This document shows positions 8,977 to 17,115 of a DNA stretch of 44,237 bases, in pieces. Both the position numbers and the translations under genes were made by a program. The DNA is from Psychromonas ossibalaenae ATCC BAA-1528 (lineage in GTDB: Bacteria > Pseudomonadota > Gammaproteobacteria > Enterobacterales > Psychromonadaceae). Below the pieces are notes generated by a model. It was not told where the DNA came from. It saw only the letters and a program-made list of their open reading frames with translations, and ran no database searches. The stretch covers positions 1 through 44,237 of the forward strand of contig NZ_KB907005.1 of NCBI RefSeq assembly GCF_000381745.1. Direction: 5' to 3'. Positions within the stretch are counted from its first letter, which is position 1. Each line of letters begins with the position of its first letter.

Positions 8977-9876
8977 ATGAATGAATTAATAACAACGTTA
9001 GGGCATAACAGTGGTCTGATCGGGTATCTGCTGATCGATATGGCGGTGGCGATTCTTTTATTAGGCGGCATTCGTTATACCATGGGGTTTATTGGTAATG
9101 TTGATACCAAAGACGAACTGTCCAAAAAAGATAATTTTGCTTACGGTATCAGTCTGGCTGGTGGTGTAGCGGCTATGGGTATTGCGTTAAGCGGCGCTAT
9201 TACCGGAGAGTTAGCCGGCTCATACACTATAGAATTAATAGGTATGCTTAGCTACGGCCTTGCTGGTTTAATTATGATTAAAGCCGGACGCTTTATTCAT
9301 GATAAGTTTGCTCTGCCGGAATTTAATAAACATGAACAGATACTAAAGAGAAATATCTCAGTCGGTATCGTTGATGCCGCCTCGGTTATTGCGACGGCAA
9401 TTGTGGTCCGTGCCGCTTTGATCTGGGTTGAGGGACTTGATATCAGTACCTTTATTGCACTGGCTTCTGCCTGGATTGTATCACAGATTATGCTGGTGAT
9501 TATCACCCGTGTATTTGAGTGGCAGTACAGTCGTAATAACGGTGTAAGTTTTCAGGCTACATTGGAAGGCTGTCATACAGCTTTAGCTATTCGTTATTCA
9601 GGTTATCTGATTTCGACGGCAATGTCGGTGACTGCCGCTAGTTACTTTATCAGTTATGATGCTCAGAATTTATGGGTAGGTATCAGTCAGTGGGCTGTGA
9701 TGAGTCTGATATTAATGGCTTCATTAACCCTGTTAACCACGCTGGCGAAATATATTGTGTTATGGGGAATTAACCGCAGAGAAGAGGTTGAAGACCAGCA
9801 GAATATCGGGATTGCAACAATTGAGCTAACTACCTCATTTTCAATTGCATTATTGCTGATGGCGTTAATGACATAA
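8977..9876 (+). CDS. DUF350 membrane protein (two DUF350 repeats)
   Basis: A 299-residue inner-membrane protein with about eight hydrophobic helices arranged as two DUF350 units (roughly 10-140 and 150-295). Each unit contains the characteristic run of ...NFAYGISLAGGVAAMGIAL or its weaker second copy. E. coli YjfL belongs to the same family but has a single unit. The biochemical role is unknown. Members often neighbour spermidine-synthase-like or PspA-type genes, and here it sits directly before such an enzyme. It follows the lipoprotein by 9 bp and a terminator lies after it (9929-9953). Confidence 0.85.
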   Translation: MNELITTLGHNSGLIGYLLIDMAVAILLLGGIRYTMGFIGNVDTKDELSKKDNFAYGISLAGGVAAMGIALSGAITGELAGSYTIELIGMLSYGLAGLIMIKAGRFIHDKFALPEFNKHEQILKRNISVGIVDAASVIATAIVVRAALIWVEGLDISTFIALASAWIVSQIMLVIITRVFEWQYSRNNGVSFQATLEGCHTALAIRYSGYLISTAMSVTAASYFISYDAQNLWVGISQWAVMSLILMASLTLLTTLAKYIVLWGINRREEVEDQQNIGIATIELTTSFSIALLLMALMT

Positions 9877-9928
9877 CCCGAACAGGGTAAATTATCTGAT
9901 AATAAAAAATAAAAAAACAAATTTAACA

Positions 9929-9953
9929 GGTCATCATTTGATGGCCTTTTTTT
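9929..9953 (+). terminator. Terminator or attenuator after the DUF350 gene
   Basis: Arms GGTCATCA (9929-9936) and TGATGGCC (9939-9946) pair with one G-T wobble and are followed by a run of seven T. It lies only 23 bp before the next start codon, so it may act as a partial terminator that lowers expression of the downstream aminopropyltransferase. Confidence 0.7.
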
Positions 9954-9975
9954 ATGTTGTAAATAGAGAAAAGTA

Positions 9976-11676
9976 ATGCGTGATCCGAAAAAACTGAAAC
10001 TGCTGATTGATGACAGCCTGCTGATATTGATCATGGCGACTCTTGCCTGCTGCGGCATGATTTATGAGTATCTTCTTTCGCATTATTCTGCACGAATTCT
10101 GGGCAGTGTGGAAACAGTCATTTATGCAATTATCGGCATTATGATTGTCTCTATGGGATTAGGTGCATTTGCCGCTAAAAAAATAAAAGATGAGTTTCAA
10201 GGCTTTGTTATTTTAGAGCTAGTAGTGGCTTTTATCGGATGCAGCTCGACACTGTTTATTGCCTCCGTTATCGCTTTTAATCAGACTTTACCGCAGCTAA
10301 TTGCAGAAACATATCAAATACCGATGGATGCTCTGCCGCAGGGCGGGTTTCTCGCGCAGCTTAACTGGCTGAGCACGCAGCTTCCCTATCTGTTTGCCTT
10401 TATATTAGGTTTTTTTATCGGTATGGAGATCCCGTTAATTGCGCGTATCAGAGAAGCCGTTTACGGACAGCATTTAGCCAATAATGCCGGCACAATTTAC
10501 GGGGCTGATTATATTGGTGCAGGTGTCGGTGCGGCGATTTGGGTTTTAATTATGCTGCGCATTGAAATAAGCCAGGCGGCCGCCCTGACGGCAACGCTTA
10601 ATCTTATTGCCGGTTTTATATTTTTGATGCGTTTTAGAAAGTATTTAAAACATGTTAAAACGTTATTATTAGGTCATGCACTGTTAGCAGTGCTGGTAGT
10701 GCTGGTTTTTCAATATGGCGGTCACTGGCAGAAACAGATGCAGAATATGCTTTATCTGGACAAAGTGGTTTACCAGACACAAACCCCTTATCAGAATCTG
10801 GTATTCACACAGCGTCATTTAGGCGGCGAAATGGAGCCTATTTATAACTTTTATATTAACGGCCGTCTGCAGTTTTCAAGTTTAGATGAACAGATTTACC
10901 ATGAGTTTTTAGTACACCCGGCAATGCAGGCATCTGCCCGCCAGGACAATATTCTGATTATCGGGGGAGGAGACGGACTGGCACTGCGTGAAGTACTGAA
11001 GTGGCAGCCTAAGTCAGTGACCTTAGTGGATCTGGATCCGGATTTAGTCGCTTTGTTTAAAGACCCGCAAAATCAGCTTCCGGATTATTTGGCGGCTAAA
11101 GTTGAGCGCTTAACCGGCAATAGTTTTAATGATCCCAGGGTTAATGTGATTAATGATGATGCGTTTATTGCTATTGATAAATTACTGCAGAACAAGCAGA
11201 CCTTTGATGCGGTTATTGTTGATCTGCCGGATCCGAGTCATCCGGATTTAAATAAACTATACAGTGTTAATTTTTATTACCGCCTGAATCATCTGTTAAA
11301 CGGCGACGGAGTGATGGTGGTGCAGTCAACCTCGCCATTCCATGCGCAGAATGCCTTTATCTCTGTAGCAAAAACAATGCGGCAGGCTAAATTTACTCAG
11401 GTTGAACAGTACCATCAGAATGTTCCTTCCTTTGGTGAATGGGGATGGTCTATTGGCGTTAAAGGTGGTTCAAGTGCTAGTAAACGTTTACAACGCGTTG
11501 CAGATCTGGCGGTTGATACATCCTGGTTAACACCACCGTTATTACAAGGGGCATTTGTATTTAATAAAGGTTTTTATGACGATGCAGATAAAGTGAAGGC
11601 TAACTATTTAGGCTCAAATCAGCTTTACCAATATCATCAGAAAGCCTGGGAAAGAGAGACAGAGCTTTCACCTTAA
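9976..11676 (+). CDS. Membrane-fused spermidine synthase-like protein
   Basis: A 566-residue protein. The N-terminal about 230 residues hold six or seven membrane helices (GMIYEYLLSHY, GFFIGMEIPLIARI, NNAGTIYGADYIGAGVGAA). The cytosolic C-terminal part is an aminopropyltransferase fold with the AdoMet-type loop GGGDG at 330-334, LVDLDPDLVALFK, and DLPDPSHPDLNKLYS, where an acidic residue in this motif binds substrate in SpeE enzymes. Soluble SpeE is about 290 residues, so this is the large membrane version. It likely transfers aminopropyl or a related group from decarboxylated AdoMet, but the acceptor is not known. No AdoMet decarboxylase gene is in the window. Preceded by DUF350 and lipoprotein genes, with a terminator-like hairpin just upstream. 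Confidence 0.85.
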   Translation: MRDPKKLKLLIDDSLLILIMATLACCGMIYEYLLSHYSARILGSVETVIYAIIGIMIVSMGLGAFAAKKIKDEFQGFVILELVVAFIGCSSTLFIASVIAFNQTLPQLIAETYQIPMDALPQGGFLAQLNWLSTQLPYLFAFILGFFIGMEIPLIARIREAVYGQHLANNAGTIYGADYIGAGVGAAIWVLIMLRIEISQAAALTATLNLIAGFIFLMRFRKYLKHVKTLLLGHALLAVLVVLVFQYGGHWQKQMQNMLYLDKVVYQTQTPYQNLVFTQRHLGGEMEPIYNFYINGRLQFSSLDEQIYHEFLVHPAMQASARQDNILIIGGGDGLALREVLKWQPKSVTLVDLDPDLVALFKDPQNQLPDYLAAKVERLTGNSFNDPRVNVINDDAFIAIDKLLQNKQTFDAVIVDLPDPSHPDLNKLYSVNFYYRLNHLLNGDGVMVVQSTSPFHAQNAFISVAKTMRQAKFTQVEQYHQNVPSFGEWGWSIGVKGGSSASKRLQRVADLAVDTSWLTPPLLQGAFVFNKGFYDDADKVKANYLGSNQLYQYHQKAWERETELSP

Positions 11677-11812
11677 TATGAACTGTTGTTTATTATTTTT
11701 GTGATTGAAGTATATTCATGCTGAAATGGATTTAGATGCTTTTTGCTCTGCAATTGAGTAAAAAGCAAACTATGCAGGATGCGGATTCCTCTTAAGTTAA
11801 GGCCGTCTATTT

Positions 11813-12277
11813 ATGCACATCAATGGTTATCAATAGATCCAGTCAATGGTAACAGCTGCTTCAGCGCCTGCTGCTGAAGCAGTAAAAATAAATTCCGCTG
11901 CCGAACCCGGAGTGCAGGTCAGTATTTCTGCACAGGCGATGCAGCTTGCTCAGACTGATAACTCATCGGTTACAAATACCAATATAAATAATAAGATTTC
12001 AGCCGTGCCTCTGCCCGGCTTGCCGGAAAATCCGCCAACGGGTGATAAACTGCAGCAGTATGCGCAGTTTAAAAAAGCACAGCTTCAGTATCAAGTTCAT
12101 GTCGATATGGCGAATATGGTTACAGGTAACGGCGAGACTATCTCTGCCCCGACCGCTTATTATTTATCTAACAATGAAGATGCCCGAGAAACTGTTTTAC
12201 AGCAGCTGGCAATGCAGCAGCAGGCGCAGAATATGCAGATTTATCAAGATACCATACAGTCAGCTGAAGAAAAGTAG
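11813..12277 (+). pseudogene. Small protein gene with in-frame TAG at codon 8
   Basis: An ATG at 11813 with AAGG ten bases upstream reads MHINGYQ and then TAG (11834-11836). The same frame continues IQSMVTAASAPAAEAVKI and stays open to 12277. The only later start, ATG at 11846, has no ribosome site and would give 143 residues. The open part is polar and Gln/Ala-rich, with the segment VQVSISAQAMQLAQ near its N-terminus and a helical C-terminus; I recognise no named family. The best reading is a gene of about 154 codons with an early nonsense mutation, but the shorter protein could still be made. It stands alone between the aminopropyltransferase and SulP genes. Confidence 0.55.
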
Positions 12278-12314
12278 TTTTATTGAGCTGTATCAGGAAA
12301 AGACAAATGTTTTT

Positions 12315-12343
12315 TTGAACTTGATCTCAAAACTGTCTATAAT
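12315..12343 (+). promoter_or_regulatory. Sigma70-type promoter for the SulP transporter
   Basis: TTGAAC (12315-12320), a 17-bp spacer, and a perfect TATAAT (12338-12343) precede the GTG start at 12430 by about 87 bp. No gene lies between. It is one of the clearest promoters in the window. Confidence 0.7.
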
Positions 12344-12429
12344 TTGCGCCCAACTTTATTGTAGCAATCGTATTCCGAAAATATTTTCGCATACGGCTGG
12401 TATTCGCGTTAATTAAGGAATTATAAGCA

Positions 12430-13992
12430 GTGTTTGAATTTCCCCAGTTCAGTAAGAACAGTGTCAAAAATGATGTGTTATCGGGTTTAACCGTAGCACT
12501 TGCATTGGTACCAGAAGCGGTTGCATTTGCATTTGTTGCCGGTGTTGATCCCATGGTCGGTTTGTATGCTGCCTTTATGGTGGGGTTAATTACCGCTGTT
12601 TTCGGCGGCCGTCCAGGTATGATTTCAGGTGCAACAGGTGCGATGGCTGTAGTCATGGTATCTTTAGTTTCCGATCACGGTGTGCAGTATCTGTTTGCCG
12701 CTGTACTACTGGCTGGTTTGATTCAGGTTATATGCGGGGTATTCCATCTTGGTAAATTTATCCGTATGGTACCGCATTCGGTAATGATCGGTTTTGTAAA
12801 CGGTCTGGCTATCGTTATTTTCTTAGCGCAGCTTGGACAGTTCAAAGTAAAAAATGCTGCCGGTGAATTTGTATGGATGCAGGGCTCTGCACTATATATT
12901 ATGCTTGGGTTAGTGCTGCTGACTATGGCTATTATTCATTTTCTGCCGAAATTAACCACTGCAGTGCCGTCAACACTGGCCGCAATTGTTGTTGTAACTC
13001 TGCTGGTTTATTTTGTGCCTGCATTAGACACGCGTACTGTTGTTGATTTCCTGCGTACTATGTCAGGTGATGAAACTGCGACCATCGCCGGTTCACTGCC
13101 TACCTTTGCTATTCCTGCCGTACCATTCTCATTAGAAACACTACAGATTATTTTACCTTACTCATTAATTCTTGCCGCGGTTGGGCTGATTGAATCTTTA
13201 TTAACGCTGACAGTTGTTGATGAAATGACTGGTACACGTGGTCGTGCAAATAAAGAATGTATTGCCCAGGGCGCATCAAATATGGTTAACGGCGTATTCG
13301 GCGGTATGGGCGGCTGCGCCATGATAGGCCAGTCCATGATTAATATTAACTCCGGCGGTCGAGGCCGTTTATCAGGTATAACTGCCGCTTTAGCATTACT
13401 GGCGTTTATCCTGTTTGCGTCGGGTTTAATTGAAGTCGTACCGCTGGCCGCACTGGTTGGTGTTATGTTTATTGTTGTATTAGGTACATTTGAATGGGCT
13501 TCATTTAAAATGATGCGCAAGGTGCCTAAAAAAGATGCCTTTGTTATTGTACTGGTAAGCGTAGTAACCGTTCTAACTGATTTAGCGGTTGCTGTATTTG
13601 TTGGTGTGATTGTATCGGCATTAGTTTTTGCATGGGAACATGCTCGTCATATTCATGCTGTCACTGAATCAAGTGAAGATGAAAAAGAAAAAACTTATGC
13701 GATAACCGGTCCTCTTTTCTTTGGGTCTGTAAGTAATTTCTTAGAACTATTTGATGTGAAAAATGATCCCCGCCATGTGATTGTTGATTTTGCATCATCT
13801 CGTGTTGCGGATCATTCTGCAATCGAAGCGATTAGTGTATTAACTGACCGTTATGTTAAGGAAGGTAAAAAAGTACATGTTCGTCATTTAAGCCCAGACT
13901 GCCGTAAGCTGCTTCATAAAGCCGGCGTTCTGGTTGAAGTGAATATTATTGAAGATCCGTCTTACAAAGTTGCATCGGATAGGTTAGGTTAA
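12430..13992 (+). CDS. SulP-family inorganic anion transporter
   Basis: A 520-residue inner-membrane protein of the SLC26A/SulP family. Hydrophobic helices run from about residue 15 to 410, starting [27 protein letters not shown] and including [23 protein letters not shown] (written here in pieces of the conserved motif). A C-terminal STAS domain (about 425-515) contains [20 protein letters not shown]. Family members carry sulfate, bicarbonate, chloride or other anions, often with sodium; the substrate cannot be told from sequence. The start is GTG with AAGGA 10 bases upstream. It is a single gene with its own promoter and a terminator at 14053-14079. Confidence 0.92.
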   Translation: MFEFPQFSKNSVKNDVLSGLTVALALVPEAVAFAFVAGVDPMVGLYAAFMVGLITAVFGGRPGMISGATGAMAVVMVSLVSDHGVQYLFAAVLLAGLIQVICGVFHLGKFIRMVPHSVMIGFVNGLAIVIFLAQLGQFKVKNAAGEFVWMQGSALYIMLGLVLLTMAIIHFLPKLTTAVPSTLAAIVVVTLLVYFVPALDTRTVVDFLRTMSGDETATIAGSLPTFAIPAVPFSLETLQIILPYSLILAAVGLIESLLTLTVVDEMTGTRGRANKECIAQGASNMVNGVFGGMGGCAMIGQSMININSGGRGRLSGITAALALLAFILFASGLIEVVPLAALVGVMFIVVLGTFEWASFKMMRKVPKKDAFVIVLVSVVTVLTDLAVAVFVGVIVSALVFAWEHARHIHAVTESSEDEKEKTYAITGPLFFGSVSNFLELFDVKNDPRHVIVDFASSRVADHSAIEAISVLTDRYVKEGKKVHVRHLSPDCRKLLHKAGVLVEVNIIEDPSYKVASDRLG

Positions 13993-14052
13993 ATTGAGGG
14001 GCTGTTTCTGCAGGTTTAATTGTAGTACGGTCTGCTGATTGATCTGCTTAAT

Positions 14053-14079
14053 AAAAAACAGGTCCCGGACCTGTTTTTT
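14053..14079. terminator. Bidirectional terminator between SulP and the 41-codon gene
   Basis: A perfect 13-bp inverted repeat runs from AAAAAACAGGTCC to GGACCTGTTTTTT around one central base. The A run on the left and T run on the right make it work for both strands. It ends the SulP transcript and, in the other direction, the small gene whose stop codon overlaps it. Confidence 0.85.
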
Positions 14080-14203
14080 ATTTGCTGGAAACTCTAATAG
14101 GGCGGTAAAGCGCATCACATTTAGGGCTGGGAGCATCTGTTTTTGCGTTCCAGACTGAATACCAGATGTGTTTATTACGCAGTGTTCTTTTTTTATTTTT
14201 CAT
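14078..14203 (-). CDS. Putative 41-residue small protein
   Basis: Minus-strand ATG at 14203 opens a frame of 41 codons ending TAA at 14078-14080, starting MKNKKRTLRNKHIWYSVWN and ending YRPIRVSSK. A purine-rich GAGAGAGA lies about 6-8 bases upstream. The stop codon abuts a strong terminator, and a PhoB-box-like repeat with a fitting -10 lies just upstream (14237-14270). These three signals together make a real gene likely. The product is basic at the N-terminus, Trp-containing, soluble, with one Cys; I know of no named family. It could also be a leader or small RNA. Confidence 0.6.
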   Translation of the reverse strand: MKNKKRTLRNKHIWYSVWNAKTDAPSPKCDALYRPIRVSSK

Positions 14204-14236
14204 TTTTATCTCTCTCTTTTGTTTGAGTATGCTGTA

Positions 14237-14270
14237 ACTGTAAAGTTGGTTTATGACAATCAGATGACAA
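14237..14270 (-). promoter_or_regulatory. PhoB-box-like repeat and -10 for the 41-codon gene
   Basis: On the minus strand two copies of TTGTCAT (14270-14264 and 14259-14253) are spaced 11 bp apart, the geometry of a PhoB box. Ten bases further comes TACAGT (14242-14237), a fair -10, with no -35, as in PhoB-activated promoters. The start codon is 33 bp below. The four spacer bases CTGA do not match the A+T-rich consensus, so binding is a prediction. Confidence 0.5.
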
Positions 14271-14625
14271 GACGAAAGACTTATTTCAGATGAACTTGCG
14301 AAAGAACAAAGAAAGAAAAAAATTACTGTAAGATAATTCCTATATTGTTAGTAGATTTACCACAATTTAAGCCGTTATTATCTGGGACAGATGATTATTT
14401 ATGCATTTTATAGAATCTTTATGATCATTTAACCACATGTGCTGAAAAACAGGGTAAACTGCTTTTACTAGGTAACTTAAGTTTTTAAATAATAATAAAT
14501 AATTAATTAAATAAGAGTTACCGCAGGATTAAAAGGCTGGATAGGTCATTCATAGAGTCTATTTTCAGCGTATAACAATTTGTATATTAACTATTGTCAA
14601 TTTCTATAATTGGTCGAGGTAGCAA
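14271..14625. other. Intergenic region upstream of pfkA
   Basis: About 355 bases, very A+T-rich, between the small minus-strand gene's regulatory site and pfkA. It must hold the pfkA promoter. A TATAAT at 14605-14610 is too close to the start codon to be a normal -10. No small gene or repeat was convincing. GAGGT at 14615-14619 is the pfkA ribosome site. Confidence 0.5.
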
Positions 14626-15588
14626 GTGATTAAAAAAATTGGTGTTTTAACAAGTGGTGGCGACGCGCCGGGTATGAACTCTGCTGTACGCGCAGTAGTG
14701 CGCTGCTGTATTGCGAATGATATCGAAGTTTACGGTATCTATGACGGATATGCAGGGCTTCACGCTGATAAAATTGAAAAATTAGAGCGTCACTCGGTGT
14801 CTGACATTATTAACCGTGGCGGTACTTTTTTAGGCAGTGCGCGTTTTCCTGAATTCAAGGAAGTCAGCGTACGTGAAGAAGCGATTAAAAACCTGGAAAA
14901 ACACGGTATCGAAGCGCTTATCGTTATCGGTGGTGACGGTTCTTACATGGGTGCTAAAAAGCTGAGTGAAATGGGGTATCCGTGTATTGGTATTCCCGGC
15001 ACAATTGATAATGATATTGCCGGTACAGACTACACTATTGGTTTCATGACTTGTTTGAATACAATTGTTGATGCCGTTGACCGTTTGCGTGATACATCTT
15101 CTTCGCATAACCGTATTTCAATTGTTGAAATCATGGGCCGTTACTGTGGTGATCTTACGCTTTGGGCGGCCATTGCCGGCGGCAGTGAGTACGTCATTGT
15201 ACCGGAAGCTGAGTTTGATGAAAATGAACTGGTAAATCAGATTCAGCATGGTGAAGATAAAGGTAAAAAGCATGCCATTATTGCGATTACTGAGCATATC
15301 ACCGATGTAAATGAATTGGCGAAACGTATTGAAGCTAAAACCGGCCGTGAAACACGTGCGACTATTTTAGGTCATATTCAGCGTGGTGGTGCACCAATGG
15401 CGTTTGACCGTATTTTAGCAAGCCGTATGGGGGCTTACGGTGTTGAGCTGCTTATGCAGGGAGAAATTGCCCGCTGTATCGGTATTCAGAATGGTGCAAT
15501 GGTTCACCATGATATCATTGAATGTTTAGAAGATATGAAACGTCCGTTCCGTCAGGACTTATACGATTTATCTCACGCTTTATTCTAA
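14626..15588 (+). CDS. pfkA: ATP-dependent 6-phosphofructokinase
   Basis: A 320-residue cytosolic enzyme, exactly the length of E. coli PfkA. It phosphorylates fructose 6-phosphate to the 1,6-bisphosphate, the committed step of glycolysis. Conserved blocks appear in order: [19 protein letters not shown] at the N-terminus (ATP site), [11 protein letters not shown] near 103, [16 protein letters not shown] with the catalytic Asp near 127, [15 protein letters not shown] near 168 and [15 protein letters not shown] near 243. It starts with GTG preceded by GAGGT at proper spacing. Single-gene unit closed by a strong terminator at 15613-15638. Confidence 0.97.
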   Translation: MIKKIGVLTSGGDAPGMNSAVRAVVRCCIANDIEVYGIYDGYAGLHADKIEKLERHSVSDIINRGGTFLGSARFPEFKEVSVREEAIKNLEKHGIEALIVIGGDGSYMGAKKLSEMGYPCIGIPGTIDNDIAGTDYTIGFMTCLNTIVDAVDRLRDTSSSHNRISIVEIMGRYCGDLTLWAAIAGGSEYVIVPEAEFDENELVNQIQHGEDKGKKHAIIAITEHITDVNELAKRIEAKTGRETRATILGHIQRGGAPMAFDRILASRMGAYGVELLMQGEIARCIGIQNGAMVHHDIIECLEDMKRPFRQDLYDLSHALF

Positions 15589-15612
15589 AAGCTGACTGAG
15601 TATTAAATCTTT

Positions 15613-15638
15613 AAAGCCTACCCTCTGGTAGGCTTTTT
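15613..15638 (+). terminator. pfkA terminator
   Basis: A perfect 10-bp stem (AAAGCCTACC and GGTAGGCTTT) with loop CTCT is followed by T residues, 24 bp after the pfkA stop codon. Confidence 0.9.
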
Positions 15639-15659
15639 GTTATTTAAAGGAAACATATA

Positions 15660-16250
15660 ATGGCAGATAAAGCTTATCAACTACTGTTCAATGTTTGTGA
15701 AATCCCGGAAATAAAAAAAAATGCACGCGAGTGTAGTGAAATTATAGGGTTTATAACGTCGATTGCAGCTGCGCCTATTCAGATTGAAGTTGAACAGTGG
15801 ATGCCGTTTTTATGGGCTGAAGATAGCGCGCCGTCATTTAGTGATGAGCAGATGGCGGTTGATTTTGCCGCTTCTACACTGCACTTCTATGAACACTGCT
15901 TAAGCTGTTATCAGCAGTCATTGCCTTTATCTCTGCCGACGGATCAATGGCTGGATGAGGGCCTGCAGGTCACAGCTCAAGGTCGTGTTTTTGCCGCTGG
16001 TTATCTATCGGCTTTTCAAAGTATCGAAGCGCTTTGGCAAAGTCTGAACCTTCAGCCCGGCAGTGAACCTGAGCAGCTGCTGCAGACCAGTCTGATGCTG
16101 CTGAGTAAACTTGCATCGCCTGACAGCGCTGACGCACAGATACAGCTGTTATTTTCGCAGCTGCCGGATATGCCTGAAATTGTCGATTCATTACCGGCAC
16201 TGCTGGGTCGATTAGGGCACTTTTCAACTCAGGATATCGCTTATGCCTAA
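15660..16250 (+). CDS. UPF0149 (YgfB/YecA) family protein
   Basis: A 196-residue soluble protein. The segment SEIIGFITSIAAAPIQIEVEQWMPFLW (residues about 26-52) is the UPF0149 hallmark, followed by helical sequence (YLSAFQSIEALWQSL) typical of the fold. The E. coli relatives are YgfB and YecA; YecA carries an additional C-terminal zinc-binding tail, which is absent here. The biochemical role of the family is unsettled. It overlaps the pseudouridine synthase gene by 8 bp, so the two are translated together. Confidence 0.75.
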   Translation: MADKAYQLLFNVCEIPEIKKNARECSEIIGFITSIAAAPIQIEVEQWMPFLWAEDSAPSFSDEQMAVDFAASTLHFYEHCLSCYQQSLPLSLPTDQWLDEGLQVTAQGRVFAAGYLSAFQSIEALWQSLNLQPGSEPEQLLQTSLMLLSKLASPDSADAQIQLLFSQLPDMPEIVDSLPALLGRLGHFSTQDIAYA

Positions 16251-16971
16251 AATAGATAGCGCAGAGCTGTCGGTCTACAATGCTTATTTTTCTTTAGTTT
16301 TTGAAAACAGCGATTTTGTTGTTATCAATAAACAGGCTGATATCAACTTTCACAGCGAAGACGGTGAGTTTGGTGTGGTAGTGGCTGCAGAAAAAGCACT
16401 TGCCTGTAAACTTTATAGTGTGCACCGGCTTGATAAAATGACATCCGGCTTACTGCTGCTGGCTAAATCATCACAAACCGCCGCGCAGCTGGCTGCTTTA
16501 TTTGCTGAGCGCCGGATTCACAAATATTATCTGGCTTTAAGTGATAAAAAACCGAAAAAGAAACAAGGTCTGATAAAAGGGGGCATGGAGAAGTCCCGGC
16601 GTTCAATGTGGAAACTGACCCAGAAAAAGGACAATGTTGCGATCACGCAGTTTTTCAGTTTTTTCTGCTCCGAAGGTATACGTTTATTTATTGTCAAACC
16701 GCATAGCGGCAAAACTCATCAGATTCGTGTGGCGCTTAAAAGTATCGGCAGCCCAGTCTGCGGCGATCCCTTATATGCAGAGAAGGCTGCTCAGGAGTCT
16801 TTGTATGACCGAGGCTATCTGCATGCCTACCAGCTTGATTTCAGCTTAAATAAGCAAAATTATTCGTTTCAGGCTTTACCGAAGCAGGGACAATTGTTTT
16901 TATCTGAGGCGTTTTTGTCAAAAATTCACAGCTTCGGCAGATTAGAAAAACTGCCCTGGCCGAAAACCTAG
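16243..16971 (+). CDS. RluA-family RNA pseudouridine synthase
   Basis: A 242-residue enzyme that converts a uridine in RNA to pseudouridine. The catalytic motif HRLDKMTSGLLLLAKS (near residues 65-80) contains the catalytic Asp, followed by HKYYLAL and KPHSGKTHQIRVALKSIGSPVCGD. It has no S4 RNA-binding domain at the N-terminus, so it is closer to TruC/RluA or the TIGR01621-type group than to RluC/RluD. The target RNA cannot be told. The ATG lies inside the end of the UPF0149 gene. Confidence 0.88.
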   Translation: MPKIDSAELSVYNAYFSLVFENSDFVVINKQADINFHSEDGEFGVVVAAEKALACKLYSVHRLDKMTSGLLLLAKSSQTAAQLAALFAERRIHKYYLALSDKKPKKKQGLIKGGMEKSRRSMWKLTQKKDNVAITQFFSFFCSEGIRLFIVKPHSGKTHQIRVALKSIGSPVCGDPLYAEKAAQESLYDRGYLHAYQLDFSLNKQNYSFQALPKQGQLFLSEAFLSKIHSFGRLEKLPWPKT

Positions 16972-17115
16972 ATTTTACTCACAATTTTTATTTTTGGTTT
17001 ATAACTCAATAGGTTCATGAGTTTATTGAACATCATAAATGTCATATTCGTACTACACTTTCCTACAGCAGTTTGGTTCAATTTTTACCTTCTGCTGTAA
17101 ATATGAGGAAGGTAA

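Noticed and set aside
11738-11766. GCTTTTT / AAAAAGC inverted repeat after the aminopropyltransferase gene
   Set aside because: The stem is mostly A-T with no T run behind it; too weak to call a terminator.
14605-14610. TATAAT just before pfkA
   Set aside because: Only 15 bp from the start codon, so a transcript from it would lack the ribosome site at 14615-14619.
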